DNA of 8,281 nucleotides from Bacteroidales bacterium (GCA_012031335.1 JAAUTT010000162.1:1-8281), one strand, 5' to 3'; positions 1 to 7,266 are shown, counted from the first letter of the stretch. Notes: a model not told the origin generated them from the letters alone. Numbers and translations: made by a program.

Positions 1-1138
1 TGCCATACGAAGATAAGCCAGTCCAACTGATCGCTTCTGCTTACCGTGTTATCAATATCCAACATATTTTCGCCTATATTTTCCATATCATGAACATCAA
101 GGCCAAGCATTATGGACCTAATCCGTGCGGAAAGAACAAGGCATGAGCACCCCTGGCGACAGCCTCTGACATATCACCTTTCATGAGTCCAAGCGATTTT
201 AGTCCTTCGGCTATAACCCTGGCAGCGTTAAGATGTACATCTCTGTAATAAACTCCGGGTTTAGACATTTCAATGGCTGAGATGTTGGCAGCCAGCACTA
301 TTTCATAAATTTCTTTCTGTTTCTGCGAAAATTTACCACCTATGGGGCAGGTGCGGGTGATGTCGCTGGCATAAAAGCGAGTTGATTCAGCTCCAGCATC
401 AACAACCAGGAGATCTCCCGTATTTAGTACATTGCCATGTTCGTGGTTGTGAAGTATTTCCCCGTGTTTGGACAGTATCACCGGGAAGGATGTACCAACA
501 CCTTTTGAGAGCGCTATTCCCTCGATGGTGCCTGCAATTTCCCGTTCTGTCATTCCAGCTTGAGCCATTCGCATGGCTGTTGTATGCATTAATCCTGCAA
601 CATCGGTAATGGCATCCAGTTCGGTAATCTCTTCTGCACTTTTAACGGATCTGAGCTGACAAATTGCAACAGAAAGCTCCTCAGATGTATTCTGTTTCAT
701 GACTTCAGTGCTGCACGACAACAGGCTTTGAAGCTGAAGCACAGTTTCGCCCCTGTAAGGGAATATGTAATGAATTGGACGGTTCTGAGCTATTGCATTT
801 TCGATAAACACCCTGATATCCTTCATTCGCGAAGTTTTATTAATTCCGGCTTTTGCCGCTCTATCGGTCACCGAAGGCAGATTTCCCATCCAGATGATAT
901 CTTCAATGTCGATATCATCTGCAAGAATATCTTCATTGTTGTCAATATCCATTATCCCGAACAAATCTGGCTGATCCAATCCAAAGAAATACAGAAAATT
1001 ACTATCAGGGCGAAAGCGATATGTGTTAGCCCTGTAGTTCATTGCCACCTCGGTATTTCCCGGGAAAAGAATAATACCCTTTCCGATTTTCGACCTTAAT
1101 AAGTCGCGTCTGTTTTGGTATATTTTGCTGCTGAACAT
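1..1138 (-). CDS. pepP: Xaa-Pro aminopeptidase (M24 family), 3' end outside window and frame-broken near the edge
   Basis: This is a cytosolic metallo-aminopeptidase that removes an N-terminal residue preceding proline. Residues about 1-160 look like the AMP_N domain, with NYRANTYRFRPDSNFLYFFG at 34-53. The M24 pita-bread domain follows. Its first metal ligands are visible as D247 (VVDAGAE) and D259 (ASDITRT), and the conserved His is H338 in FFPHGLG. The uninterrupted frame stops at 110 after 342 residues, well short of the roughly 450 usual for the family. Beyond the stop, the other frames continue the family sequence: HGLGHMLGLDVHD, then ENYVGYD, then RSDQFGLAYLRMA. Reading these needs about five single-base corrections between bases 25 and 118. 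The two glutamate ligands expected further on lie outside the window. The start is ATG at 1138, preceded by an A8 run. Family assignment is firm; the symbol is by analogy with E. coli. Confidence 0.88.
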
Positions 1139-1274
1139 ATTTTTTTTTATAAAGATACAATATTACGCAATCACACGAGAAATCGGTTAATCAACGGTTC
1201 GCAGGTACAGAAAAAAATTCTCTAACATCCAAACAATTATAAATCAATATATAGTATAAGAGAAAAGAGTACGA

Positions 1275-1296
1275 ATACCGGTATATTTTAAAATAT
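1275..1296. other. Two abutting perfect palindromes in a divergent intergenic region
   Basis: ATACCGGTAT (1275-1284) is a perfect 10-base palindrome. It overlaps by two bases a perfect 14-base palindrome, ATATTTTAAAATAT (1283-1296). They sit 54 bases before the ATG at 1351, in the 212-base gap between the divergent aminopeptidase and the conserved unknown gene. This could be an operator, but AT-rich palindromes arise easily by chance. I see no full sigma-A consensus promoter in this gap on either strand. Confidence 0.25.
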
Positions 1297-1350
1297 TACT
1301 ATATTCGCATTGCATTGGATTTATTAACAATTTTTAACGAGTTATCAACA

Positions 1351-2102
1351 ATGCCGTACCGACGTTTACCTAACACCGATGTGGCCCGTTTGAGGGCCCT
1401 CAAGATAGCATACCTGAAAGGAAAGGAACTTCCACCTTTTAAGCTTGCTTTCACACAGAATTCGTTTACGAAAGTTCAGTCGTTTATGCCATCTTTTGAG
1501 CATGCTTTGTTATTGCATAAAAATGCATTTGCCAATCAGGTGAATAAAAGTCGTGACTATGCAAATGCTTTAAAAAGGCCAAACTTTACATTTCTCATTT
1601 TGTTCAGGTGCTGAATATGGCCATTCTGAGAGGGGAAATGCCAGCGAGTGTGAGGAAATTTTATGGAATGGAGGAGAATGATTCAAGGGTTCCCGCATTA
1701 AACACCGAGCAGGAAGTTATAAAATGGGGAGAAGTTCTGATAAAGGGTGAAGCCGAGCGTATAAGAAAGGGTATGGCTCCGGTAACTAATCCCACCATTG
1801 CCATTGTAAAAGTAAGGTACGAGAACTTCCTGGAATCGTTTAATTATCAAAAGACGCTTCAAAAAACCAATACACGCACATTAGGCGATCTCTCCAAACT
1901 CAGGAAAGAGGCTGATGAACTTATAACCCGCATCTGGAATGAAGTGGAAAATACGTTTAACGATTTTCCCGACGACTTAAAAAGAGAACGTTCGAAAGAG
2001 TATGGGCTGGTATATGTATACAGAAAAAATGAAATAAGGAATATTCATATTCTTGAAAAGGAACCCGTTTCGGACAAAGTAGTTTCCACCAATCCGCTTT
2101 AA
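1351..2102 (+). CDS. Conserved Bacteroidota protein of unknown function, one frameshift
   Basis: I recognise this as the kind of uncharacterised protein conserved in Bacteroidota, but I know no function for it. The reading from ATG 1351 (MPYRRLPNTDVARLRALK) breaks at about 1572-1583. One missing base there, for example a third G in AAAAAGGCC, joins it to the frame ending at 2102. The join reads ALKRAKLYISHFVQVLNMAI and gives 250 residues. The protein is soluble, basic and mainly helical, with no signal peptide, membrane segment or cysteine motif. Noticeable pieces are RGEMPASVRKFYGM (94-107) and a charged helical stretch at 180-215. The upstream frame opens at TTG 1315, but the ATG at 1351 gives the family-like N-terminus. 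The GTG at 1608 is internal to the repaired gene and is not a start. Its stop overlaps the stop of the convergent protease gene. Confidence 0.75.
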
Positions 2103-3017
2103 GCTTGCAATTCAGTTTCTTTATCCTGTAAGGAATTTTTATAAAAATACCAGATTAGGTAACCACTTAATGCACCCGAGATCAGGATATAGGGCCATAC
2201 ATCAGATGTGGCACCATATTCCAAAGTTTTTTTCGCTGAGTTTTCCCGTATTTACAAGATAATACATAAGGACGGCCCCCATATTATTAATGAAATGAGC
2301 AATAACCGGGACCCAGATACTGCCGCTCCACACAAGCATATACCCAAACATTGCTCCAAGCACCATACGGGGAACAAAACCCATGAATTCCATATGAATC
2401 AGACTAAATACAGCTGCTGATATCCAAATGCCCCAGTGATAGTTTTTTGTTATTTTATGGAAAATGTTCTGCACAATCCCTCTGAAAAACAACTCCTCAC
2501 CTATAGCAGGAAGGATTCCAATCATGATTATGTTTATAAAGAGTCCGATGGGATTTGTATCTGCCAGAAAAGCTTCCATTAACTTTAAGTTATTTTCCGA
2601 GACTTCTTTTACATAATTAGGAAAATTTATTTCGCTATTGAGCGCACCAAGGAAGTTTATAAAAGGGAAAATGAATATCACAAGCAATACAGATACGAGT
2701 GAAAGTTTTAATGCCGGTCGGTTTTCAAGCGACAGATAACGTTGTGAATTTTCCGAAAGCAGGAAGGCCAGTAATAAAGATCCCAGAACAAAGGTTATCA
2801 ATGAGATGATTATCTGAAGCATTTTCAGTATTACAATGTTTCTGGGGTCGTCGAAATTTGTGAAAAGGGTTTCAATTGTTTTGGTGTCGAGGTGATACAA
2901 AGAGTTGGCAAGCGCTATTCCAAACACCGACGAAACAGTATTCAAAATTAAAAATACAGCCAATACTATAATTAACTGTGTAAAATAGCTTGTTTGCTGA
3001 AACATTCCCCTGATCAT
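2099..3017 (-). CDS. CPBP-family intramembrane glutamic endopeptidase (Abi/Rce1-like), frameshifted near the C-terminus
   Basis: This is a multi-pass membrane protein of the CPBP (CAAX protease and bacteriocin-processing) family. All three family motifs are present: EELFFR (174-179), FSLIH (204-208) and HFINN (241-245). They supply the predicted catalytic Glu pair, Arg, His and Asn. Hydrophobic segments lie at about 12-37, 62-88, 104-125, 157-173, 196-214, 217-231 and 234-254. The open frame ends at 2202 with an unconvincing tail (NFGIWCHI). Removing one A from the A7 run of the coding strand (T7 at 2227-2233) lets it read KTLEYGATSDVWPYILISGA, through one more membrane segment, to a stop at 2099. 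That gives 305 residues. The start is ATG 3017; Met5 is an alternative. The substrate is unknown. Bacterial members have been tied to bacteriocin self-immunity or peptide maturation, but nothing nearby supports a specific role. Confidence 0.88.
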
Positions 3018-3030
3018 AACCTAAAAGCTT

Positions 3031-3038
3031 TAATTTTG
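3031..3038 (+). promoter_or_regulatory. Candidate -7 element for dusB
   Basis: TAATTTTG matches the Bacteroidota -7 consensus TAnnTTTG exactly, and a start about 60 bases before the dusB ATG would be reasonable. No TTG or TTTG lies 19-21 bases upstream, so this is half a promoter at best. Confidence 0.3.
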
Positions 3039-3039
3039 C

Positions 3040-3047
3040 CAAAAATA
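3040..3047 (-). promoter_or_regulatory. Candidate -7 element for the CPBP protease gene
   Basis: On the minus strand this reads TATTTTTG, an exact TAnnTTTG match, 22 bases before the protease ATG at 3017. The short leader is similar to that proposed for nadB here. No clear -33 TTTG is found at the right distance. It faces the candidate dusB -7 element one base away. Confidence 0.35.
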
Positions 3048-3101
3048 GTAAATAAAGGAGTGGTTTAATGAAGAATTGTCACATTAAATAAAAAGACAGG
3101 A

Positions 3102-4112
3102 ATGAAGATAGCGCAAACAGATCTGGGGGAAAGGCCTTTGTTTCTGGCTCCAATGGAAGATGTTACCGACCCGTCTTTCAGATATATCTGCAAACAGTTT
3201 GGTGCGGATATGATGTATACGGAATTTATTTCGAGCGACGGATTAATACGTGATGCGCAAAAGAGCCTCCGTAAACTTGAAATTTACGATTACGAACGCC
3301 CTATAGGTATCCAGCTTTATGGCCATTTGATAGCACCTATGGTTGAAGCAGCTAAAATTGCCGAATCGGCCAATCCCGACCTGATTGATATAAATTTCGG
3401 CTGTCCCGTTCGTAAAATCGCCAACCGTGGAGCCGGTTCAGGCATGATGAATAACATCCCCCTAATGGCTGAAATGACCCGCGCCATAGTTGATGCTGTA
3501 AAATTACCTGTCACCGTTAAGACCAGGCTTGGTTGGGACGATCAATCGCGTTTTATTGTAGATATTGCCGAACGCCTGCAGGATACAGGTATCAAAGCCA
3601 TCACCATTCACGGACGCACCAGGTCGCAGCTTTACACAGGAAAGGCCGACTGGACCCTGATCGGTGCAGTGAAAAACAACCCGCGCATGAAAATTCCTGT
3701 TATCGGAAACGGAGATATCACGAGTGCGGAAATTGCCAAAGAAATGTTCGATCGTTATGGGGTTGATGGTATAATGATAGGCAGGGCCACCTACGGACGA
3801 CCCTGGATTTTCAGGGAAATACGCCATTATTTTGAGACAGGCGAATTGATGGATCCGCTTACAATCCGGGAAAAGGTAGACCTGGCAAAAAGGCATCTTG
3901 CCAAATCGTTCGAGATAAAGGGAAGCCCTGTTGGTATTTTCGAGATGCGGCGGCATCTGACCAATTATTTTAAAGGCTTGCCTAATTTTAAGGAAACCCG
4001 CATGAAACTTGTTACTTCCCTTGATATGGATGAGTTGTATGAAACATTGGAGCACATTGCCGTAAGATACGAGGGGCAGGATAAGGATCTGGATTATGAA
4101 CCTGAATCATGA
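3102..4112 (+). CDS. dusB: tRNA-dihydrouridine synthase
   Basis: This FMN enzyme reduces specific uridines in the tRNA D-loop to dihydrouridine using NADPH. It is 336 residues, complete and uninterrupted, which is normal for the DusB-type branch. The TIM-barrel part carries LAPMEDVTDPSFR (15-27), Q71, and DINFGCPVRKIANRGAG (96-112) with the catalytic cysteine C101. It also has the FMN and substrate residues K140 (VTVKTRLGW) and H170 (TIHGRTRSQ), and the phosphate-binding stretches GNGD (202-205) and GRATYGRPWIF (227-237). The C-terminal helical domain follows. The start is ATG 3102, which leads directly into the barrel; there is no good Shine-Dalgarno sequence. The next gene begins 45 bases downstream on the same strand, so co-transcription is plausible. 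Assignment to DusB rather than another Dus subfamily rests on overall pattern, not on an alignment. Confidence 0.93.
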   Translation: MKIAQTDLGERPLFLAPMEDVTDPSFRYICKQFGADMMYTEFISSDGLIRDAQKSLRKLEIYDYERPIGIQLYGHLIAPMVEAAKIAESANPDLIDINFGCPVRKIANRGAGSGMMNNIPLMAEMTRAIVDAVKLPVTVKTRLGWDDQSRFIVDIAERLQDTGIKAITIHGRTRSQLYTGKADWTLIGAVKNNPRMKIPVIGNGDITSAEIAKEMFDRYGVDGIMIGRATYGRPWIFREIRHYFETGELMDPLTIREKVDLAKRHLAKSFEIKGSPVGIFEMRRHLTNYFKGLPNFKETRMKLVTSLDMDELYETLEHIAVRYEGQDKDLDYEPES

Positions 4113-4157
4113 AACTTTCGGATACTTTTTATAAATTAGCTTGTAAAACGAAAATGT

Positions 4158-4700
4158 ATGTCAGCAAATTTAACTATCGGAACACGAATCGACCACGACC
4201 GCTATGGTGAAGGAATAATTGGGAAAGTTAACCTTGTAAGTTACGATGTTTTACTTTGCCAGAGGTGGTAAAGTGGAAATTCTGAAATCCAATAAGGATT
4301 TTTCCATCCTGGAAAAGGAGAGAACGCTGCTCCCCAGATTGTTATTGATGTTGAATCCCTGCAATCCCTGATTGTTCAAACACTCGACCACTATGGTATG
4401 TTGCAGGAGGTTGTACCCATTGCAGAGAAATTTATCGGCGGCAAACTCATTATTCAACCAGCCAATACATCCTTGCAATCGAAAGAAATTCCGGTTGAAA
4501 TGTTTTTTCACAAGATTGTTATGTTACGCGACCGGTTAAGGGTGCTGGAACAAAATATCAACAGTCACACAAAACTCACCGATGAGGATAAAGTTAATCT
4601 ACAACAATACATTACAAGGATTTACGGTAGTCTCACCACCTTCAACATACTCTTTAGAGATAAGGAGCATAATTTTGTCGGATCAGGGGGTGATAAATAA
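4158..4700 (+). CDS. Conserved Bacteroidota protein with Tudor/SH3-like N-terminus, two compensating frameshifts
   Basis: Function is unknown. Starting at ATG 4158 the product opens IGTRIDHDRYGEGIIGKVN, then runs to a stop in the wrong frame. Dropping one T from TTTT (4244-4247) gives YDVYFARGGKVEIL. Adding one base near 4321-4325 restores the frame that continues to 4700. The repaired protein is 180 residues. Residues about 5-42 resemble the small Tudor/SH3-like module at the C-terminus of UvrD/PcrA helicases (G-x-R-hxH-xx-aGeG pattern); this is an inference from pattern. The C-terminal half has a very regular charged helical stretch, FFHKIVMLRDRLRVLEQNIN (116-135), then VNLQQYITRIYGSLTTFNIL (146-165). 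These look like a conserved interaction surface. There is no signal peptide or membrane segment. It follows dusB by 45 bases, so an operon is likely, though I cannot see a functional link. Confidence 0.72.
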
Positions 4701-4719
4701 ATAAGCATGTCTTACTAAT

Positions 4720-4778
4720 AAAAATCAGGATCAGATGTCATATAAGTCTGCCAGGCTGGTAATATGTGACATATGATC
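4720..4778 (-). terminator. Long imperfect hairpin between convergent genes, probable nadB terminator
   Basis: GATCA-g-ATGTCATATA (4729-4744) pairs with TATGTGACAT-a-TGATC (4763-4778). That makes 15 base pairs, one of them a G-T wobble, with a single mismatch. On the minus strand the stem is followed after a few bases by TTTTT (complement of 4720-4724), as expected for an intrinsic terminator of nadB. On the plus strand no U-tract follows, so termination of the gene ending at 4700 is less clear. The stem is AT-rich and the U-tract is offset, so I am only moderately confident. Confidence 0.45.
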
Positions 4779-4806
4779 ATCCAATAGTGATCCATCCGGA
4801 TTATGG

Positions 4807-6387
4807 CTAACTCATTTGTTTTTTCCGGGAATGAGGATAATCGAGTGTGTAGTGTAATCCAACACTTTCCTTGCGGGCTTGTGCACCTTTTATTACAAGG
4901 TATCCAGTGTTAATCATATTGCGGAGTTCGAGCAGCTTGATCGATAAGGTCGATTTAATATACAGATCCTCAGTTTCTCCATAAATAATTTCGAGCCTGT
5001 CGAGAGCTCTCTTTAAACGCAGATTCGATCTTACGATGCCAACGTAATTGGTCATGATCTGCTGCATTTCCTTGTAATTCTGGGTAATGAGCACCATTTC
5101 TTCCGGATGGGAAGTGCCTTCGTCGTTCCAGTGTGGAATATTGTGAGGAATAACATACTCCTTAATATTTTCCAAAGCATGGATGGAAGCCTTTTCAGCA
5201 AAAACGATAGCCTCCAGCAGCGAGTTAGAAGCTAAGCGGTTAGCGCCATGCAAGCCGGTACAGGAGCATTCTCCAAGGGCATATAAACGATTGATGCTAC
5301 TCTCCCCATGCGTGTTAACCTTAATGCCCCCACATTGGAAATGAGCTGCAGGAACAACAGGAATCATATCTCTGGTAATATCGATCCCTATACTTTTACA
5401 TTTTTCATAAATATTCGGAAAATGATCCAAAAGTCCTTTTGGGTCCAGATGAGTAGCATCGAGATACACATGATCGTCTCCGCGCACTTTCATTTCGTTA
5501 TCCATAGCACGGGCAACAATGTCACGGGGTGCGAGGGAGCCTCGGCTGTCGTATTTATTCATCAGTTCCTGCCCGTCGAGTGTACGAAGAATTGCCCCAA
5601 AACCGCGCATCGCCTCGGTAATTAAAAACGAGGGTCTTTCGGCGGGCAAAAATAAGGAGGTAGGATGAAACTGTATGAATTCCATATTATCAATAATCCC
5701 CTTGGCACGGTAAACCATGGCAACACCATCGCCGGTGGCAATCAAAGGATTGGTTGTAGTGGAATACAAATTTCCTGCTCCTCCTGTAGCCATTACAGTT
5801 ACTTTTGCGAGGATGGATAATGTTTTCCGGGTTTCGGGATGAAATATATAAGCTCCGTAACAGGCTATATCGGGATGATACCTTTTTACAAGCTGACCCA
5901 GGTGGTGCTGGGTGATGATTTCAACAGCAAAATGATTTTCGAGAATCTGGATATTAGGATGACTTTTTACTTTCTCTGTGAGCGCCCTTTGTATTTCAAA
6001 ACCGGAAATATCTTTGTGATGAAGGATGCGATGCTCACTATGGCCACCCTCTTTGGCCAGGTCGAACGAACCATCCGATTTTTTATCGAACTGGGCTCCC
6101 CACTGAATCAGCTGGTCAATTTGACGGGGAGCTTCCTCAACAACCATCTGTACTATGGATTTGTCGCATAAGCCATCACCGGCAATCAAGGTATCTTCCA
6201 CATGCTTTTCGAAATTATCAGGAGCATATGTTACAGAGGCAATACCCCCCTGGGCGTAACGGGTATTTGTTTCATCCAGACTAGTCTTGGAAACTATTAT
6301 CACTTTTCCGTGACCGGCAACTTTGAGAGCAAAGCTTAAACCAGCAAGGCCGGAGCCAATAACCAAATAATCTACTTTTCGCTGCAT
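4807..6387 (-). CDS. nadB: L-aspartate oxidase
   Basis: This FAD enzyme oxidises L-aspartate to iminoaspartate, the first step of de novo NAD synthesis; NadA then uses the product. The frame is intact. I place the start at ATG 6387 (MQRKVDYLVIGSG), giving 526 residues; an upstream TTG at 6399 is less likely. The FAD dinucleotide fold is at 8-16 (VIGSGLAGL region), followed by TNTRYAQGGIA (40-50). Active-site residues of the succinate dehydrogenase/aspartate oxidase family are present: E113 in KEGGHS (which separates aspartate oxidases from succinate dehydrogenases), H241 in FHPTSLF, R288 in LAPRDI and H349 in PAAHFQCGG. GECSCTGLHGANRLASNSLL (372-391) is the second FAD contact, followed by the helical C-terminal domain. 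nadA and nadC are not in this window, so the gene appears to be transcribed alone. Confidence 0.96.
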   Translation of the reverse strand: MQRKVDYLVIGSGLAGLSFALKVAGHGKVIIVSKTSLDETNTRYAQGGIASVTYAPDNFEKHVEDTLIAGDGLCDKSIVQMVVEEAPRQIDQLIQWGAQFDKKSDGSFDLAKEGGHSEHRILHHKDISGFEIQRALTEKVKSHPNIQILENHFAVEIITQHHLGQLVKRYHPDIACYGAYIFHPETRKTLSILAKVTVMATGGAGNLYSTTTNPLIATGDGVAMVYRAKGIIDNMEFIQFHPTSLFLPAERPSFLITEAMRGFGAILRTLDGQELMNKYDSRGSLAPRDIVARAMDNEMKVRGDDHVYLDATHLDPKGLLDHFPNIYEKCKSIGIDITRDMIPVVPAAHFQCGGIKVNTHGESSINRLYALGECSCTGLHGANRLASNSLLEAIVFAEKASIHALENIKEYVIPHNIPHWNDEGTSHPEEMVLITQNYKEMQQIMTNYVGIVRSNLRLKRALDRLEIIYGETEDLYIKSTLSIKLLELRNMINTGYLVIKGAQARKESVGLHYTLDYPHSRKKQMS

Positions 6388-6408
6388 TGTAAACGGCAAT
6401 TATACTTC

Positions 6409-6440
6409 CAAACCTACATGAAATTTAGGATAATGCCAAA
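6409..6440 (-). promoter_or_regulatory. Bacteroidota sigma-A promoter of nadB
   Basis: On the minus strand TTTG (6437-6440) is followed, after exactly 20 bases, by TAGGTTTG (6409-6416). This is a full match to the phylum consensus TTTG-N19-21-TAnnTTTG. Transcription would begin near 6402-6404, leaving a leader of about 15 bases before ATG 6387. That also argues against the TTG start at 6399, which would sit almost at the transcript's 5' end. Confidence 0.72.
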
Positions 6441-6484
6441 CACTTATTAAACATGCAATCAGGTTTATATTGAAAACCATTATG

Positions 6485-6519
6485 TTAACAAACGTTAAAT
6501 GTGTACAGAAATGATACAC
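6485..6519. promoter_or_regulatory. Two adjacent inverted repeats, possible operator
   Basis: TTAAC-AAAC-GTTAA (6485-6498) and GTGTA-N9-TACAC (6501-6519) are perfect 5-base-pair dyads two bases apart. They lie 45-80 bases upstream of the nadB -33 box and over 150 bases before the exported-protein gene. Either could bind a dimeric regulator, but I cannot name one, and dyads this short occur by chance. The rest of the 285-base gap 6388-6672 holds no gene or RNA that I can see. I found no complete consensus promoter for the plus-strand gene there. Confidence 0.22.
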
Positions 6520-6672
6520 CATTGTTCTCTAATGAACGGTATAAATTAATGTTGTAATGTCATTGTTTAGTCATAAATATCATATATACAGGTAAATGCC
6601 GTTTTTGGCACAATGGTTGATTAATTTAGCACACAAACATCTCAATATATTAAAACATAAAAAGTAAAAAAC

Positions 6673-7241
6673 ATGAAAACATTAAAATTATCCTTAGCAA
6701 TATTTGCCGTTCTATTTGTTACAGGTTCCGCATTTGCAGGACCCGGTGAAGATGTTCGCAAATCGGTAAGAGAAAAAATTGCTACTGCTATACAATCGGC
6801 CGATCTTAACGGACAAGGTGAAGTACTCGTTAAATTTGGCATAAGTGAAAAAAGTGACATGCAGATTTTAAAGGTTGAGAGTGCAGATATGACACTGTCT
6901 AAAAATGTTAAAGAAGCATTGGATGCTGCAAACCTCATTTTTCCCAAGGAAGCAAGGGTACTTATCAGATTAAGGTTTATGTAAACGAAACAGCCAACCT
7001 TTTTACCTATGATATGGTCCGCAACCAGGTTATGGACGCCATTAAAGATGTTCAGAGTAAAGACGCTGAAACTGTTCAGGTTAAATTCCGGGTAATTGAT
7101 GCTTCAACTGTTCAGGTTCTTAAGGCCGAATCTCCCAACAAAGGTTTGAATGAAGAAGTTAAAAAGGCTATCGAAACTCAAAGTTATCTTCTCCCTAAAA
7201 AACTGAACGGAGAGTATAATTTAAAAATAACCTTTAAATAG
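6673..7241 (+). CDS. Exported protein with two tandem TonB-C-like domains, one frameshift
   Basis: Residues 1-22 form a classical signal peptide (MKTLKLSLAI, then a hydrophobic core) with a likely cut after AFA, so the protein is expected in the periplasm. The frame breaks at 6955-6958. Restoring one base (G3 to G4 in AAGGGTA) joins the two halves as PKEARGTYQIKVYVN and gives 189 residues. The mature part is two copies of the same unit, about 27-104 and 114-188. Each has a helix, a strand (VLVKFGI or VQVKFRV), a strand (MQILKVES or VQVLKAES), a helix (LSKNVKEAL or LNEEVKKAI), then P-K...G-Y-x-I/L-K. This order resembles the TonB C-terminal domain. There is no anchor, TonB helix or proline-rich linker, so it is not a functional TonB. 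The start is ATG 6673 behind an A-rich stretch with no Shine-Dalgarno. A terminator follows 25 bases after the stop, so the gene is probably monocistronic. Function unknown. Confidence 0.78.
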
Positions 7242-7266
7242 TAATCGTCAGGTTTTAAATATAATC

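Noticed and set aside
382..1099. Open frames on the plus strand opposite the aminopeptidase gene
   Set aside because: They lie antisense to a well-matched M24 peptidase and show no recognisable domain; they are shadow frames.
2099..3017. Bacteriocin-immunity or abortive-infection system around the CPBP protease
   Set aside because: No bacteriocin precursor, transporter or defence gene is nearby; the neighbours are housekeeping genes, so the Abi label has no support here.
3504..4055. A 183-codon minus-strand frame within dusB
   Set aside because: It is fully antisense to the conserved dusB coding sequence and its product resembles nothing; dusB is intact and matches its family throughout.
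6673..7241. Two separate small secreted or regulatory proteins, as in a toxin-antitoxin or two-peptide system
   Set aside because: The second piece has no signal peptide, its frame extends upstream into the first, and one restored base yields a single duplicated-domain protein.
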